Source: Pleodorina starrii (taxonomy: Eukaryota; Chlorophyta; Chlorophyceae; Chlamydomonadales; Volvocaceae). Taken from it: DNA of 64,000 nt. Shown here one piece after another: positions 44,401-56,854 of this stretch; the first letter of the stretch is position 1; each line of letters starts with the position of its first letter. A program made the position numbers and the translations under genes. The stretch lies in contig BRXU01000027.1 in the NCBI GenBank assembly GCA_030267565.1, forward strand, positions 729,001 through 793,000, given 5' to 3'. The notes beneath the pieces are model-generated. The model saw nothing but the letters and a program-made list of their open reading frames with translations. It made no database searches and was not told the DNA's origin.

Positions 44401-45844
44401 TCGGCCTACGGGTCGGCCTACGGGTCGGCCTACGGGTCGGCCTAAGGGTCGGCCTACGGGTCGGCCTACGGGTCGGGCTACGGGTCGGCCTACGGGTCGG
44501 CCTTCGGGTCGGCCTACGGGTCGGCCTACGGGTCGGCCTACGGGTCGGCCTACGGGTCGGCCTACAGGTCTGCCTACGGGTCGGCCTACGGGTCGGCCTA
44601 CGGGTCGGCGTACGGGTCGGCCTACGGGTCGGCCTACGGGTCGGCCTACGGGTCGGCCTATGGGTTGGCCTTCGGGTCGGCCTACGGGTCGGCCTACGGG
44701 ACGGCCTACGGATCGGCCTACGGGTCGGCCTACGGGTTGGCCTACGGGTCGGCGTACGGGTCGGCGAACGGGTCGGCCTACGGGTCGGCCTACGGGTCGG
44801 CCTACGGATCGGCCTACGGGTCGGCCTACGAGTCGGCCTATGGGTTGGCCTTCGGGTCGGCCTACGGGTCGGCCTACGGGACGGCCTACGGATCGGCCTA
44901 CGGGACGGCCTACGGGTCGGCCTACGGGTTGGCCTACGGGTCGGCCTACGGGTCGGCCTACGGGTCGGCCTACGGGTCGGCCTACGGGTCCGCCTACGGG
45001 TCGGCCTACGGGTCGGCCTACGGGTCGGCCTACGGGTCGGCCTACGGGTCGGCCTACGGGTCGGACCACGGGTCGGCCTACGGGTCGGCCTACGGGTCGG
45101 CCTATGGGTCGGCCTACGGGTCGGCCTACGGGTCGGCCTACGGGTCGGCCTACGGGTCGGCCTACGGGTCGGCCTACGGGTCGGCCTACGGGTCGGCCTA
45201 CGGGACGGCCTACGGGTCGGCCTACGGGACGGCCTGCGGGTCGGCCTATGGGTCGGCCTGCGGGTCGGCCTACGGGTCGGCCTACGGGTCGGCCTACGGG
45301 TCGGCCTACGGGTCGGCCTACGGGTCGGCCTACGGGTCGGCCTATGGGTTGGCCTTCGGGTCGGCCTACGGGTCGGCCTACGGGACGGCCTACGGATCGG
45401 CCTACGGGTCGGCCTACGGGTTGGCCTACGGGTCGGCCTACGGGTCGGCCTACGGGTCGGCCTACGGGTCGGCCTACGGGTCGGCCTACGGATCGGCCTA
45501 CGGGTCGGCCTACGAGTCGGCCTATGGGTTGGCCTTCGGGTCGGCCTACGGGTCGGCCTACGGGACGGCCTACGGATCGGCCTACGGGCCTACGGGTCGG
45601 CCTACGGGTCGGCCTACGGGTCGGCCTACGGGTCGGCCTACGGGTCGGCCTACGGGTCCGCCTACGGGTCGGCCTACGGGTCGGCCTACGGGTTGGCCTA
45701 CGGGTCGGCCTACGGGTCGGCCTACGGGTCGGACCACGGGTCGGCCTACGGGTCGGCCTACGGGTCGGCCTATGGGTCGGCCTACGGGTCGGCCTACGGG
45801 TCGGCCTACGGGTCGGCCTACGGGTCGGCCTACGGGTCGGCCTA

Positions 45845-48800
45845 TGGGTCGGCCTACGGGTCGGCCTACGGGACGGCCTACGGGTCGGCCTACGGGACGG
45901 CCTGCGGGTCGGCCTATGGGTCGGCCTGCGGGTCGGCCTACGGGTCGGTCTACGGGTCGGCCTACGGGTCGGCCTACGGGTCGGCCTACGGGTCGGCCTA
46001 CGGGTCGGCCTACGGGTCGGCCTACGGGTCGGCCTACGGGTCGGCCTACGGGTCGGCCTACGGGTCGGCCTATGGCTCGCCCTACGGGTCGGCCTTCGGG
46101 TCGGCCTACGGGTCGGCCTACGGGTCGGCCTACGGGTTGGCCTTCGGGTCGGCCTACAGGTCGGCCAAAGGGTCGGCCTACGGGTCGGCCTACGGGTCGG
46201 CCTATGGGTCGGCCTACGGGTCGGCCTACGGGTCGGCCTACGGGTCGGCCTACGGGTCGGCCTACGGGTCGGCCTACGGGTCGGCCTACGGGTCGGCCTA
46301 CGGGTCGGCCTACAGGTCGGCCTACGGGTCGGCCTACGGGTCGGCGTACGGGTCGGCCTACGGGTCGGCCTACGGGTCGGCCTACGGGTCGGCCTACGGG
46401 TCGCCCTACGAGTCGGCCTATGGGTTGGCCTTCGGGTCGGCCTACGGGTCGGCCTACGGGACGGCCTACGGGTCGGCCTACGGGCCTACGGGTCGGCCTA
46501 CGGGTCGGCCTACGGGTCGGCCTACGGGTCGGCCTACGGGTCGGCCTACGGGTCGGCCTACGGGTCGGCCTACGGGTCGGCCTACGGGTCGGCCTACGGG
46601 TCGGCCTACGGGTCGGACCACGGGTCGGCCTACGGGTCGGCCTACGGGTCGGCCTATGGGTCGGCCTACGGGTCGGCCTACGGGTCGGCCTACGGGTAGG
46701 CGTACAGATCGGCCTACGGGTCGGCCTACGGGTCGGCCTATGGGTCGGCCTACGGGCCGGCCTACAGGACGGCTTACGGGTCGGCCTACGGGTCGGCCTA
46801 CGGGTCGGCCTACGGGTCGGCCTACGGGTCGGCCTACGGGTCGGCCTACGGGTCGGCCTACGGGTCGGCGTACGGGTCGGCCTACGGGTCGGCCTACGGG
46901 TCGGCCTACCGGTCGGCCTACGGGTCGGCCTATGGGTTGGCCTTCGGGTCGGCCTACGGGTCGGCCTACGGGACGGCCTACGGATCGGCCTACGGGTCGG
47001 CCTACGGGTTGGCCTACGGGTCGGCGTACGGGTCGGCGAACGGGTCGGCCTACGGGTCGGCCTACGGGTCGGCCTACGGTTCGGCCTACGGGTCGGCCTA
47101 CGAGTCGGCCTATGGTTTGGCCTTCGGGTCGGCCTACGGGTCGGCCTACGGGACGGCCTACGGATCGGCCTACGGGCCTACGGGTCGGCCTACGGGTCGG
47201 ACCACGGGTCGGCCTACGGGTAGGCGTACAGATCGGCCTACGGGTCGGCCTATGGGTTGGCCTTCGGGTCGGCCTACGGGTCGGCCTACGGGTCGGCCTA
47301 CGGGTCGGCCTACGGGTCGGCCTACGGGTCGGCCTACGGGTCGGCCTACGGGTCGGCCTACGGGTCGGCCTATGGGTCGCCCTACGGGTCGGCCTTCGGG
47401 TCGGCCTACGGGTCGGCCTACGGGTCGGCCTACGGGTTGGCCTTCGGGTCGGCCTACAGGTCGGCCAAAGGGTCGGCCTACGGGTCGGCCTACGGGTCGG
47501 CCTATGGGTCGGCCTACGGGTCGGCCTACGGGTCGGCCTACGGGTCGGCCTACGGGTCGGCCTACGGGTCGGCCTACGGGTCGGCCTACGGGTCGGCCTA
47601 CGGGTCGGCCTACAGGTCGGCCTACGGGTCGGCCTACGGGTCGGCGTACGGGTCGGCCTACGGGTCGGCCTACGGGTCGGCCTACGGGTCGGCCTACGGG
47701 TCGCCCTACGAGTCGGCCTATGGGTTGGCCTTCGGGTCGGCCTACGGGTCGGCCTACGGGACGGCCTACGGGTCGGCCTACGGGCCTACGGGTCGGCCTA
47801 CGGGTCGGCCTACGGGTCGGCCTACGGGTCGGCCTACGGGTCGGCCTACGGGTCGGCCTACGGGTCGGCCTACGGGTCGGCCTACGGGTCGGCCTACGGG
47901 TCGGCCTACGGGTCGGACCACGGGTCGGCCTACGGGTCGGCCTACGGGTCGGCCTATGGGTCGGCCTACGGGTCGGCCTACGGGTCGGCCTACGGGTAGG
48001 CGTACAGATCGGCCTACGGGTCGGCCTACGGGTCGGCCTATGGGTCGGCCTACGGGTCGGCCTACGGGTCGGCCTACGGGTCGGCCTACCGGTCGGCCTA
48101 CGGGTCGGCCTACGGGTCGGCCTACGGGTCGGCCTACGGGTCGGCCTACGGGTCGGCCTACGGGTCGGCCTACGGGTCGGCCTAAGGGTCGGCCTACGGG
48201 TCGGCCTACGGGTCGGGCTACGGGTCGGCCTACGGGTCGGCCTTCGGGTCGGCCTTCGGGTCGGCCTACGGGTCGGCCTACGGGTCGGCCTACGGGTCGG
48301 CCTACAGGTCTGCCTACGGGTCGGCCTACGGGTCGGCCTACGGGTCGGCGTACGGGTCGGCCTACGGGTCGGCCTACGGGTCGGCCTACGGGTCGGCCTA
48401 TGGGTTGGCCTTCGGGTCGGCCTACGGGTCGGCCTACGGGACGGCCTACGGATCGGCCTACGGGTCGGCCTACGGGTTGGCCTACGGGTCGGCGTACGGG
48501 TCGGCGAACGGGTCGGCCTACGGGTCGGCCTACGGGTCGGCCTACGGATCGGCCTACGGGTCGGCCTACGAGTCGGCCTATGGGTTGGCCTTCGGGTCGG
48601 CCTACGGGTCGGCCTACGGGACGGCCTACGGATCGGCCTACGGGCCTACGGGTCGGCCTACGGGTTGGCCTACGGGTCGGCCTACGGGTCGGCCTACGGG
48701 TCGGCCTACGGGTCGGCCTACGGGTCAGCCTACGGGTCGGCCTACGGGTCGGCCTACGGGTCGGCCTACGGGTCGGCCTACGGGTCGGCCTACGGGTCGG

Positions 48801-50990
48801 ACCACGGGTCGGCCTACGGGTCGGCCTACGGGTCGGCCTATGGGTCGGCCTACGGGTCGGCCTACGGGTCGGCCTACGGGTCGGCCTACGGGTCGGCCTA
48901 CGGGTCGGCCTATGGGTCGGCCTACGGGTCGGCCTACGGGACGGCCTACGGGTCGGCCTACGGGACGGCCTACGGGACGGCCTACGGGTCGGCCTACGGG
49001 TCGGCCTACGGGTCGGCCTACGGGTCGGCCTACGGGTCGGCCTACGGGTCGGCCTACGGGTCGGCCTACGGGTCGGCCTATGGGTTGGCCTTCGGGTCGG
49101 CCTACGGGTCGGCCTACGGGACGGCCTACGGATCGGCCTACGGGTCGGCCTACGGGTTGGCCTACGGGTCGGCCTACGGGTCGGCCTACGGGTCGGCCTA
49201 CGGGTCGGCCTACGGGTCGGCCTACGGATCGGCCTACGGGTCGGCCTACGAGTCGGCCTATGGGTTGGCCTTCGGGTCGGCCTACGGGTCGGCCTACGGG
49301 ACGGCCTACGGATCGGCCTACGGGCCTACGGGTCGGCCTACGGGTCGGCCTACGGGTCGGCCTACGGGTCAGCCTACGGGTCGGCCTACGGGTCCGCCTA
49401 CGGGTCGGCCTACGGGTCGGCCTACGGGTCGGCCTACGGGTCGGCCTACGGGTCGGCCTACGGGTCGGACCACGGGTCGGCCTACGGGTCGGCCTACGGG
49501 TCGGCCTATGGGTCGGCCTACGGGTCGGCCTACGGGTCGGCCTACGGGTCGGCCTACGGGTCGGCCTACGGGTCGGCCTATGGGTCGGCCTACGGGTCGG
49601 CCTACGGGACGGCCTACGGGTCGGCCTACGGGACGGCCTACGGGTCGGCCTACGGGACGGCCTACGGATCGGCCTACGGGTCGGTCTACGGGTCGGCCTA
49701 CGGGTCGGCCTACGGGTCGGCCTACGGGTCGGCCTACGGGTCGGCCTACGGGTCGGCCTACGGGTCGGCCTACGGGTCGGCCTACGGGTCGGCCTACGGG
49801 TCGGCCTACGGGTCGGCCTACGGGTCGGCCTATGGGTCGCCCTACGGGTCGGCCTTCGGGTCGGCCTACGGGTCGGCCTACGGGTCGGCCTACGGGTTGG
49901 CCTTCGGGTCGGCCTACAGGTCGGCCAAAGGGTCGGCCTACGGGTCGGCCTACGGGTCGGCCTATGGGTCGGCCTACGGGTCGGCCTACGGGTCGGCCTA
50001 CGGGTCGGCCTACGGGTCGGCCTACGGGTCGGCCTACGGGTCGGCCTACGGGTCGGCCTACGGGTCGGCCTACAGGTCGGCCTACGGGTCGGCCTACGGG
50101 TCGGCGTACGGGTCGGCCTACGGGTCGGCCTACGGGTCGGCCTACGGGTCGGCCTACGGGTCGCCCTACGAGTCGGCCTATGGGTTGGCCTTCGGGTCGG
50201 CCTACGGGTCGGCCTACGGGACGGCCTACGGGTCGGCCTACGGGCCTACGGGTCGGCCTACGGGTCGGCCTACGGGTCGGCCTACGGGTCGGCCTACGGG
50301 TCGGCCTACGGGTCGGCCTACGGGTCGGCCTACGGGTCGGCCTACGGGTCGGCCTACGGGTCGGACCACGGGTCGGCCTACGGGTCGGCCTACGGGTCGG
50401 CCTATGGGTCGGCCTACGGGTCGGCCTACGGGTCGGCCTACGGGTAGGCGTACAGATCGGCCTACGGGTCGGCCTACGGGTCGGCCTATGGGTCGGCCTA
50501 CGGGCCGGCCTACAGGACGGCTTACGGGTCGGCCTACGGGTCGGCCTACGGGTCGGCCTACGGGTCGGCCTACGGGTCGGCCTACGGGTCGGCCTACGGG
50601 TCGGCCTACGGGTCGGCGTACGGGTCGGCCTGCGGGTCGGCCTACGGGTCGGCCTACCGGTCGGCCTACGGGTCGGCCTATGGGTTGGCCTTCGGGTCGG
50701 CCTACGGGTCGGCCTACGGGACGGCCTACGGGTCGGCCTACGGGTCGGCCTACGGGTTGGCCTACGGGTCGGCGTACGGGTCGGCGAACGGGTCGGCCTA
50801 CGGGTCGGCCTACGGGTCGGCCTACGGTTCGGCCTACGGGTCGGCCTACGAGTCGGCCTATGGTTTGGCCTTCGGGTCGGCCTACGGGTCGGCCTACGGG
50901 ACGGCCTACGGATCGGCCTACGGGCCTACGGGTCGGCCTACGGGTCGGACCACGGGTCGGCCTACGGGTAGGCGTACAGATCGGCCTACG
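45845..50990. repeat. Higher-order repeat copy A (partner at +5,864 bp)
   Basis: This block matches 51709-56854 variant by variant at a constant offset of 5,864 bases. The marker TAGGCGTACAGATCGG occurs at 46697, 47221, 47997, 50445 and 50969 here and at 52561, 53085, 53861, 56309 and 56833 in the partner, each exactly 5,864 apart. The spacings 524, 776, 2448 and 524 are reproduced. Boundaries are approximate, set where the variant patterns stop agreeing. Confidence 0.85.
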
Positions 50991-51708
50991 GGTCCGCCTA
51001 CGGGTCGGCCTACGGGTCGGCCTACGGGTCGGCCTACGGGTCGGCCTACGGGTCGGACCACGGGTCGGCCTACGGGTCGGCCTACGGGTCGGCCTATGGG
51101 TCGGCCTACGGGTCGGCCTACGGGTCGGCCTACGGGTCGGCCTACGGGTCGGCCTACGGGTCGGCCTATGGGTCGGCCTACGGGTCGGCCTACGGGACGG
51201 CCTACGGGTCGGCCTACGGGACGGCCTACGGGTCGGCCTACGGGTCGGCCTACGGGTCGGCCTACGGGTCGGCCTACGGGTCGGCCTACGGGTCGGCCTA
51301 CGGGTCGGCCTACGGGTCGGCCTACGGGTCGGCCTACGGGTCGGCCTACGGGTCGGCCTACGGGTCGGCCTACGGGTCGGCCTACGGGTCGGCCTACGGG
51401 TCGGCCTACGGGTCGGCCTACGGGTCGGCCTATGGGTCGCCCTACGGGTCGGCCTTCGGGTCGGCCTACGGGTCGGCCTACGGGTCGGCCTACGGGTTGG
51501 CCTTCGGGTCGGCCTACAGGTCGGCCTAAGGGTCGGCCTACGGGTCGGCCTACGGGTCGGCCTATGGGTCGGCCTACGGGTCGGCCTTCGGGTCGGCCTA
51601 CGGGTCGGCCTACGGGTCGGCCTACGGGTTGGCCTTCGGGTCGGCCTACAGGTCGGCCAAAGGGTCGGCCTACGGGTCGGCCTACGGGTCGGCCTATGGG
51701 TCGGCCTA

Positions 51709-54700
51709 CGGGTCGGCCTACGGGTCGGCCTACGGGACGGCCTACGGGTCGGCCTACGGGACGGCCTGCGGGTCGGCCTATGGGTCGGCCTGCGGGTCGG
51801 CCTACGGGTCGGTCTACGGGTCGGCCTACGGGTCGGCCTACGGGTCGGCCTACGGGTCGGCCTACGGGTCGGCCTACGGGTCGGCCTACGGGTCGGCCTA
51901 CGGGTCGGCCTACGGGTCGGCCTACGGGTCGGCCTATGGGTCGCCCTACGGGTCGGCCTTCGGGTCGGCCTACGGGTCGGCCTACGGGTCGGCCTACGGG
52001 TTGGCCTTCGGGTCGGCCTACAGGTCGGCCAAAGGGTCGGCCTACGGGTCGGCCTACGGGTCGGCCTATGGGTCGGCCTACGGGTCGGCCTACGGGTCGG
52101 CCTACGGGTCGGCCTACGGGTCGGCCTACGGGTCGGCCTACGGGTCGGCCTACGGGTCGGCCTACGGGTCGGCCTACAGGTCGGCCTACGGGTCGGCCTA
52201 CGGGTCGGCGTACGGGTCGGCCTACGGGTCGGCCTACGGGTCGGCCTACGGGTCGGCCTACGGGTCGCCCTACGAGTCGGCCTATGGGTTGGCCTTCGGG
52301 TCGGCCTACGGGTCGGCCTACGGGACGGCCTACGGGTCGGCCTACGGGCCTACGGGTCGGCCTACGGGTCGGCCTACGGGTCGGCCTACGGGTCGGCCTA
52401 CGGGTCGGCCTACGGGTCGGCCTACGGGTCGGCCTACGGGTCGGCCTACGGGTCGGCCTACGGGTCGGCCTACGGGTCGGACCACGGGTCGGCCTACGGG
52501 TCGGCCTACGGGTCGGCCTATGGGTCGGCCTACGGGTCGGCCTACGGGTCGGCCTACGGGTAGGCGTACAGATCGGCCTACGGGTCGGCCTACGGGTCGG
52601 CCTATGGGTCGGCCTACGGGCCGGCCTACAGGACGGCTTACGGGTCGGCCTACGGGTCGGCCTACGGGTCGGCCTACGGGTCGGCCTACGGGTCGGCCTA
52701 CGGGTCGGCCTACGGGTCGGCCTACGGGTCGGCGTACGGGTCGGCCTACGGGTCGGCCTACGGGTCGGCCTACCGGTCGGCCTACGGGTCGGCCTATGGG
52801 TTGGCCTTCGGGTCGGCCTACGGGTCGGCCTACGGGACGGCCTACGGATCGGCCTACGGGTCGGCCTACGGGTTGGCCTACGGGTCGGCGTACGGGTCGG
52901 CGAACGGGTCGGCCTACGGGTCGGCCTACGGGTCGGCCTACGGTTCGGCCTACGGGTCGGCCTACGAGTCGGCCTATGGTTTGGCCTTCGGGTCGGCCTA
53001 CGGGTCGGCCTACGGGACGGCCTACGGATCGGCCTACGGGCCTACGGGTCGGCCTACGGGTCGGACCACGGGTCGGCCTACGGGTAGGCGTACAGATCGG
53101 CCTACGGGTCGGCCTATGGGTTGGCCTTCGGGTCGGCCTACGGGTCGGCCTACGGGTCGGCCTACGGGTCGGCCTACGGGTCGGCCTACGGGTCGGCCTA
53201 CGGGTCGGCCTACGGGTCGGCCTACGGGTCGGCCTATGGGTCGCCCTACGGGTCGGCCTTCGGGTCGGCCTACGGGTCGGCCTACGGGTCGGCCTACGGG
53301 TTGGCCTTCGGGTCGGCCTACAGGTCGGCCAAAGGGTCGGCCTACGGGTCGGCCTACGGGTCGGCCTATGGGTCGGCCTACGGGTCGGCCTACGGGTCGG
53401 CCTACGGGTCGGCCTACGGGTCGGCCTACGGGTCGGCCTACGGGTCGGCCTACGGGTCGGCCTACGGGTCGGCCTACAGGTCGGCCTACGGGTCGGCCTA
53501 CGGGTCGGCGTACGGGTCGGCCTACGGGTCGGCCTACGGGTCGGCCTACGGGTCGGCCTACGGGTCGCCCTACGAGTCGGCCTATGGGTTGGCCTTCGGG
53601 TCGGCCTACGGGTCGGCCTACGGGACGGCCTACGGGTCGGCCTACGGGCCTACGGGTCGGCCTACGGGTCGGCCTACGGGTCGGCCTACGGGTCGGCCTA
53701 CGGGTCGGCCTACGGGTCGGCCTACGGGTCGGCCTACGGGTCGGCCTACGGGTCGGCCTACGGGTCGGCCTACGGGTCGGACCACGGGTCGGCCTACGGG
53801 TCGGCCTACGGGTCGGCCTATGGGTCGGCCTACGGGTCGGCCTACGGGTCGGCCTACGGGTAGGCGTACAGATCGGCCTACGGGTCGGCCTACGGGTCGG
53901 CCTATGGGTCGGCCTACGGGTCGGCCTACGGGTCGGCCTACGGGTCGGCCTACCGGTCGGCCTACGGGTCGGCCTACGGGTCGGCCTACGGGTCGGCCTA
54001 CGGGTCGGCCTACGGGTCGGCCTACGGGTCGGCCTACGGGTCGGCCTAAGGGTCGGCCTACGGGTCGGCCTACGGGTCGGGCTACGGGTCGGCCTACGGG
54101 TCGGCCTTCGGGTCGGCCTTCGGGTCGGCCTACGGGTCGGCCTACGGGTCGGCCTACGGGTCGGCCTACAGGTCTGCCTACGGGTCGGCCTACGGGTCGG
54201 CCTACGGGTCGGCGTACGGGTCGGCCTACGGGTCGGCCTACGGGTCGGCCTACGGGTCGGCCTATGGGTTGGCCTTCGGGTCGGCCTACGGGTCGGCCTA
54301 CGGGACGGCCTACGGATCGGCCTACGGGTCGGCCTACGGGTTGGCCTACGGGTCGGCGTACGGGTCGGCGAACGGGTCGGCCTACGGGTCGGCCTACGGG
54401 TCGGCCTACGGATCGGCCTACGGGTCGGCCTACGAGTCGGCCTATGGGTTGGCCTTCGGGTCGGCCTACGGGTCGGCCTACGGGACGGCCTACGGATCGG
54501 CCTACGGGCCTACGGGTCGGCCTACGGGTTGGCCTACGGGTCGGCCTACGGGTCGGCCTACGGGTCGGCCTACGGGTCGGCCTACGGGTCGGCCTACGGG
54601 TCGGCCTACGGGTCGGCCTACGGGTCGGCCTACGGGTCGGCCTACGGGTCGGCCTACGGGTCGGACCACGGGTCGGCCTACGGGTCGGCCTACGGGTCGG

Positions 54701-56854
54701 CCTATGGGTCGGCCTACGGGTCGGCCTACGGGTCGGCCTACGGGTCGGCCTACGGGTCGGCCTACGGGTCGGCCTATGGGTCGGCCTACGGGTCGGCCTA
54801 CGGGACGGCCTACGGGTCGGCCTACGGGACGGCCTACGGGACGGCCTGCGGGTCGGCCTGCGGGTCGGCCTACGGGTCGGCCTACGGGTCGGCCTACGGG
54901 TCGGCCTACGGGTCGGCCTACGGGTCGGCCTACGGGTCGGCCTATGGGTTGGCCTTCGGGTCGGCCTACGGGTCGGCCTACGGGACGGCCTACGGATCGG
55001 CCTACGGGTCGGCCTACGGGTTGGCCTACGGGTCGGCCTACGGGTCGGCCTACGGGTCGGCCTACGGGTCGGCCTACGGGTCGGCCTACGGATCGGCCTA
55101 CGGGTCGGCCTACGAGTCGGCCTATGGGTTGGCCTTCGGGTCGGCCTACGGGTCGGCCTACGGGACGGCCTACGGATCGGCCTACGGGCCTACGGGTCGG
55201 CCTACGGGTCGGCCTACGGGTCGGCCTACGGGTCAGCCTACGGGTCGGCCTACGGGTCCGCCTACGGGTCGGCCTACGGGTCGGCCTACGGGTCGGCCTA
55301 CGGGTCGGCCTACGGGTCGGCCTACGGGTCGGACCACGGGTCGGCCTACGGGTCGGCCTACGGGTCGGCCTATGGGTCGGCCTACGGGTCGGCCTACGGG
55401 TCGGCCTACGGGTCGGCCTACGGGTCGGCCTACGGGTCGGCCTATGGGTCGGCCTACGGGTCGGCCTACGGGACGGCCTACGGGTCGGCCTACGGGACGG
55501 CCTACGGGTCGGCCTACGGGACGGCCTACGGATCGGCCTACGGGTCGGCCTACGGGTCGGCCTACGGGTCGGCCTACGGGTCGGCCTACGGGTCGGCCTA
55601 CGGGTCGGCCTACGGGTCGGCCTACGGGTCGGCCTACGGGTCGGCCTACGGGTCGGCCTACGGGTCGGCCTACGGGTCGGCCTACGGGTCGGCCTATGGG
55701 TCGCCCTACGGGTCGGCCTTCGGGTCGGCCTACGGGTCGGCCTACGGGTCGGCCTACGGGTTGGCCTTCGGGTCGGCCTACAGGTCGGCCAAAGGGTCGG
55801 CCTACGGGTCGGCCTACGGGTCGGCCTATGGGTCGGCCTACGGGTCGGCCTACGGGTCGGCCTACGGGTCGGCCTACGGGTCGGCCTACGGGTCGGCCTA
55901 CGGGTCGGCCTACGGGTCGGCCTACGGGTCGGCCTACAGGTCGGCCTACGGGTCGGCCTACGGGTCGGCGTACGGGTCGGCCTACGGGTCGGCCTACGGG
56001 TCGGCCTACGGGTCGGCCTACGGGTCGCCCTACGAGTCGGCCTATGGGTTGGCCTTCGGGTCGGCCTACGGGTCGGCCTACGGGACGGCCTACGGGTCGG
56101 CCTACGGGCCTACGGGTCGGCCTACGGGTCGGCCTACGGGTCGGCCTACGGGTCGGCCTACGGGTCGGCCTACGGGTCGGCCTACGGGTCGGCCTACGGG
56201 TCGGCCTACGGGTCGGCCTACGGGTCGGACCACGGGTCGGCCTACGGGTCGGCCTACGGGTCGGCCTATGGGTCGGCCTACGGGTCGGCCTACGGGTCGG
56301 CCTACGGGTAGGCGTACAGATCGGCCTACAGGTCGGCCTACGGGTCGGCCTATGGGTCGGCCTACGGGCCGGCCTACAGGACGGCTTACGGGTCGGCCTA
56401 CGGGTCGGCCTACGGGTCGGCCTACGGGTCGGCCTACGGGTCGGCCTACGGGTCGGCCTACGGGTCGGCCTACGGGTCGGCGTACGGGTCGGCCTGCGGG
56501 TCGGCCTACGGGTCGGCCTACCGGTCGGCCTACGGGTCGGCCTATGGGTTGGCCTTCGGGTCGGCCTACGGGTCGGCCTACGGGACGGCCTACGGGTCGG
56601 CCTACGGGTCGGCCTACGGGTTGGCCTACGGGTCGGCGTACGGGTCGGCGAACGGGTCGGCCTACGGGTCGGCCTACGGGTCGGCCTACGGTTCGGCCTA
56701 CGGGTCGGCCTACGAGTCGGCCTATGGTTTGGCCTTCGGGTCGGCCTACGGGTCGGCCTACGGGACGGCCTACGGATCGGCCTACGGGCCTACGGGTCGG
56801 CCTACGGGTCGGACCACGGGTCGGCCTACGGGTAGGCGTACAGATCGGCCTACG
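51709..56854. repeat. Higher-order repeat copy B
   Basis: Second copy of the 45845-50990 block, with a few single-base differences (for example TATGGCTCGC near 46074 in copy A against TATGGGTCGC near 51938 here). It diverges from copy A right after the marker at 56833. Confidence 0.85.
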
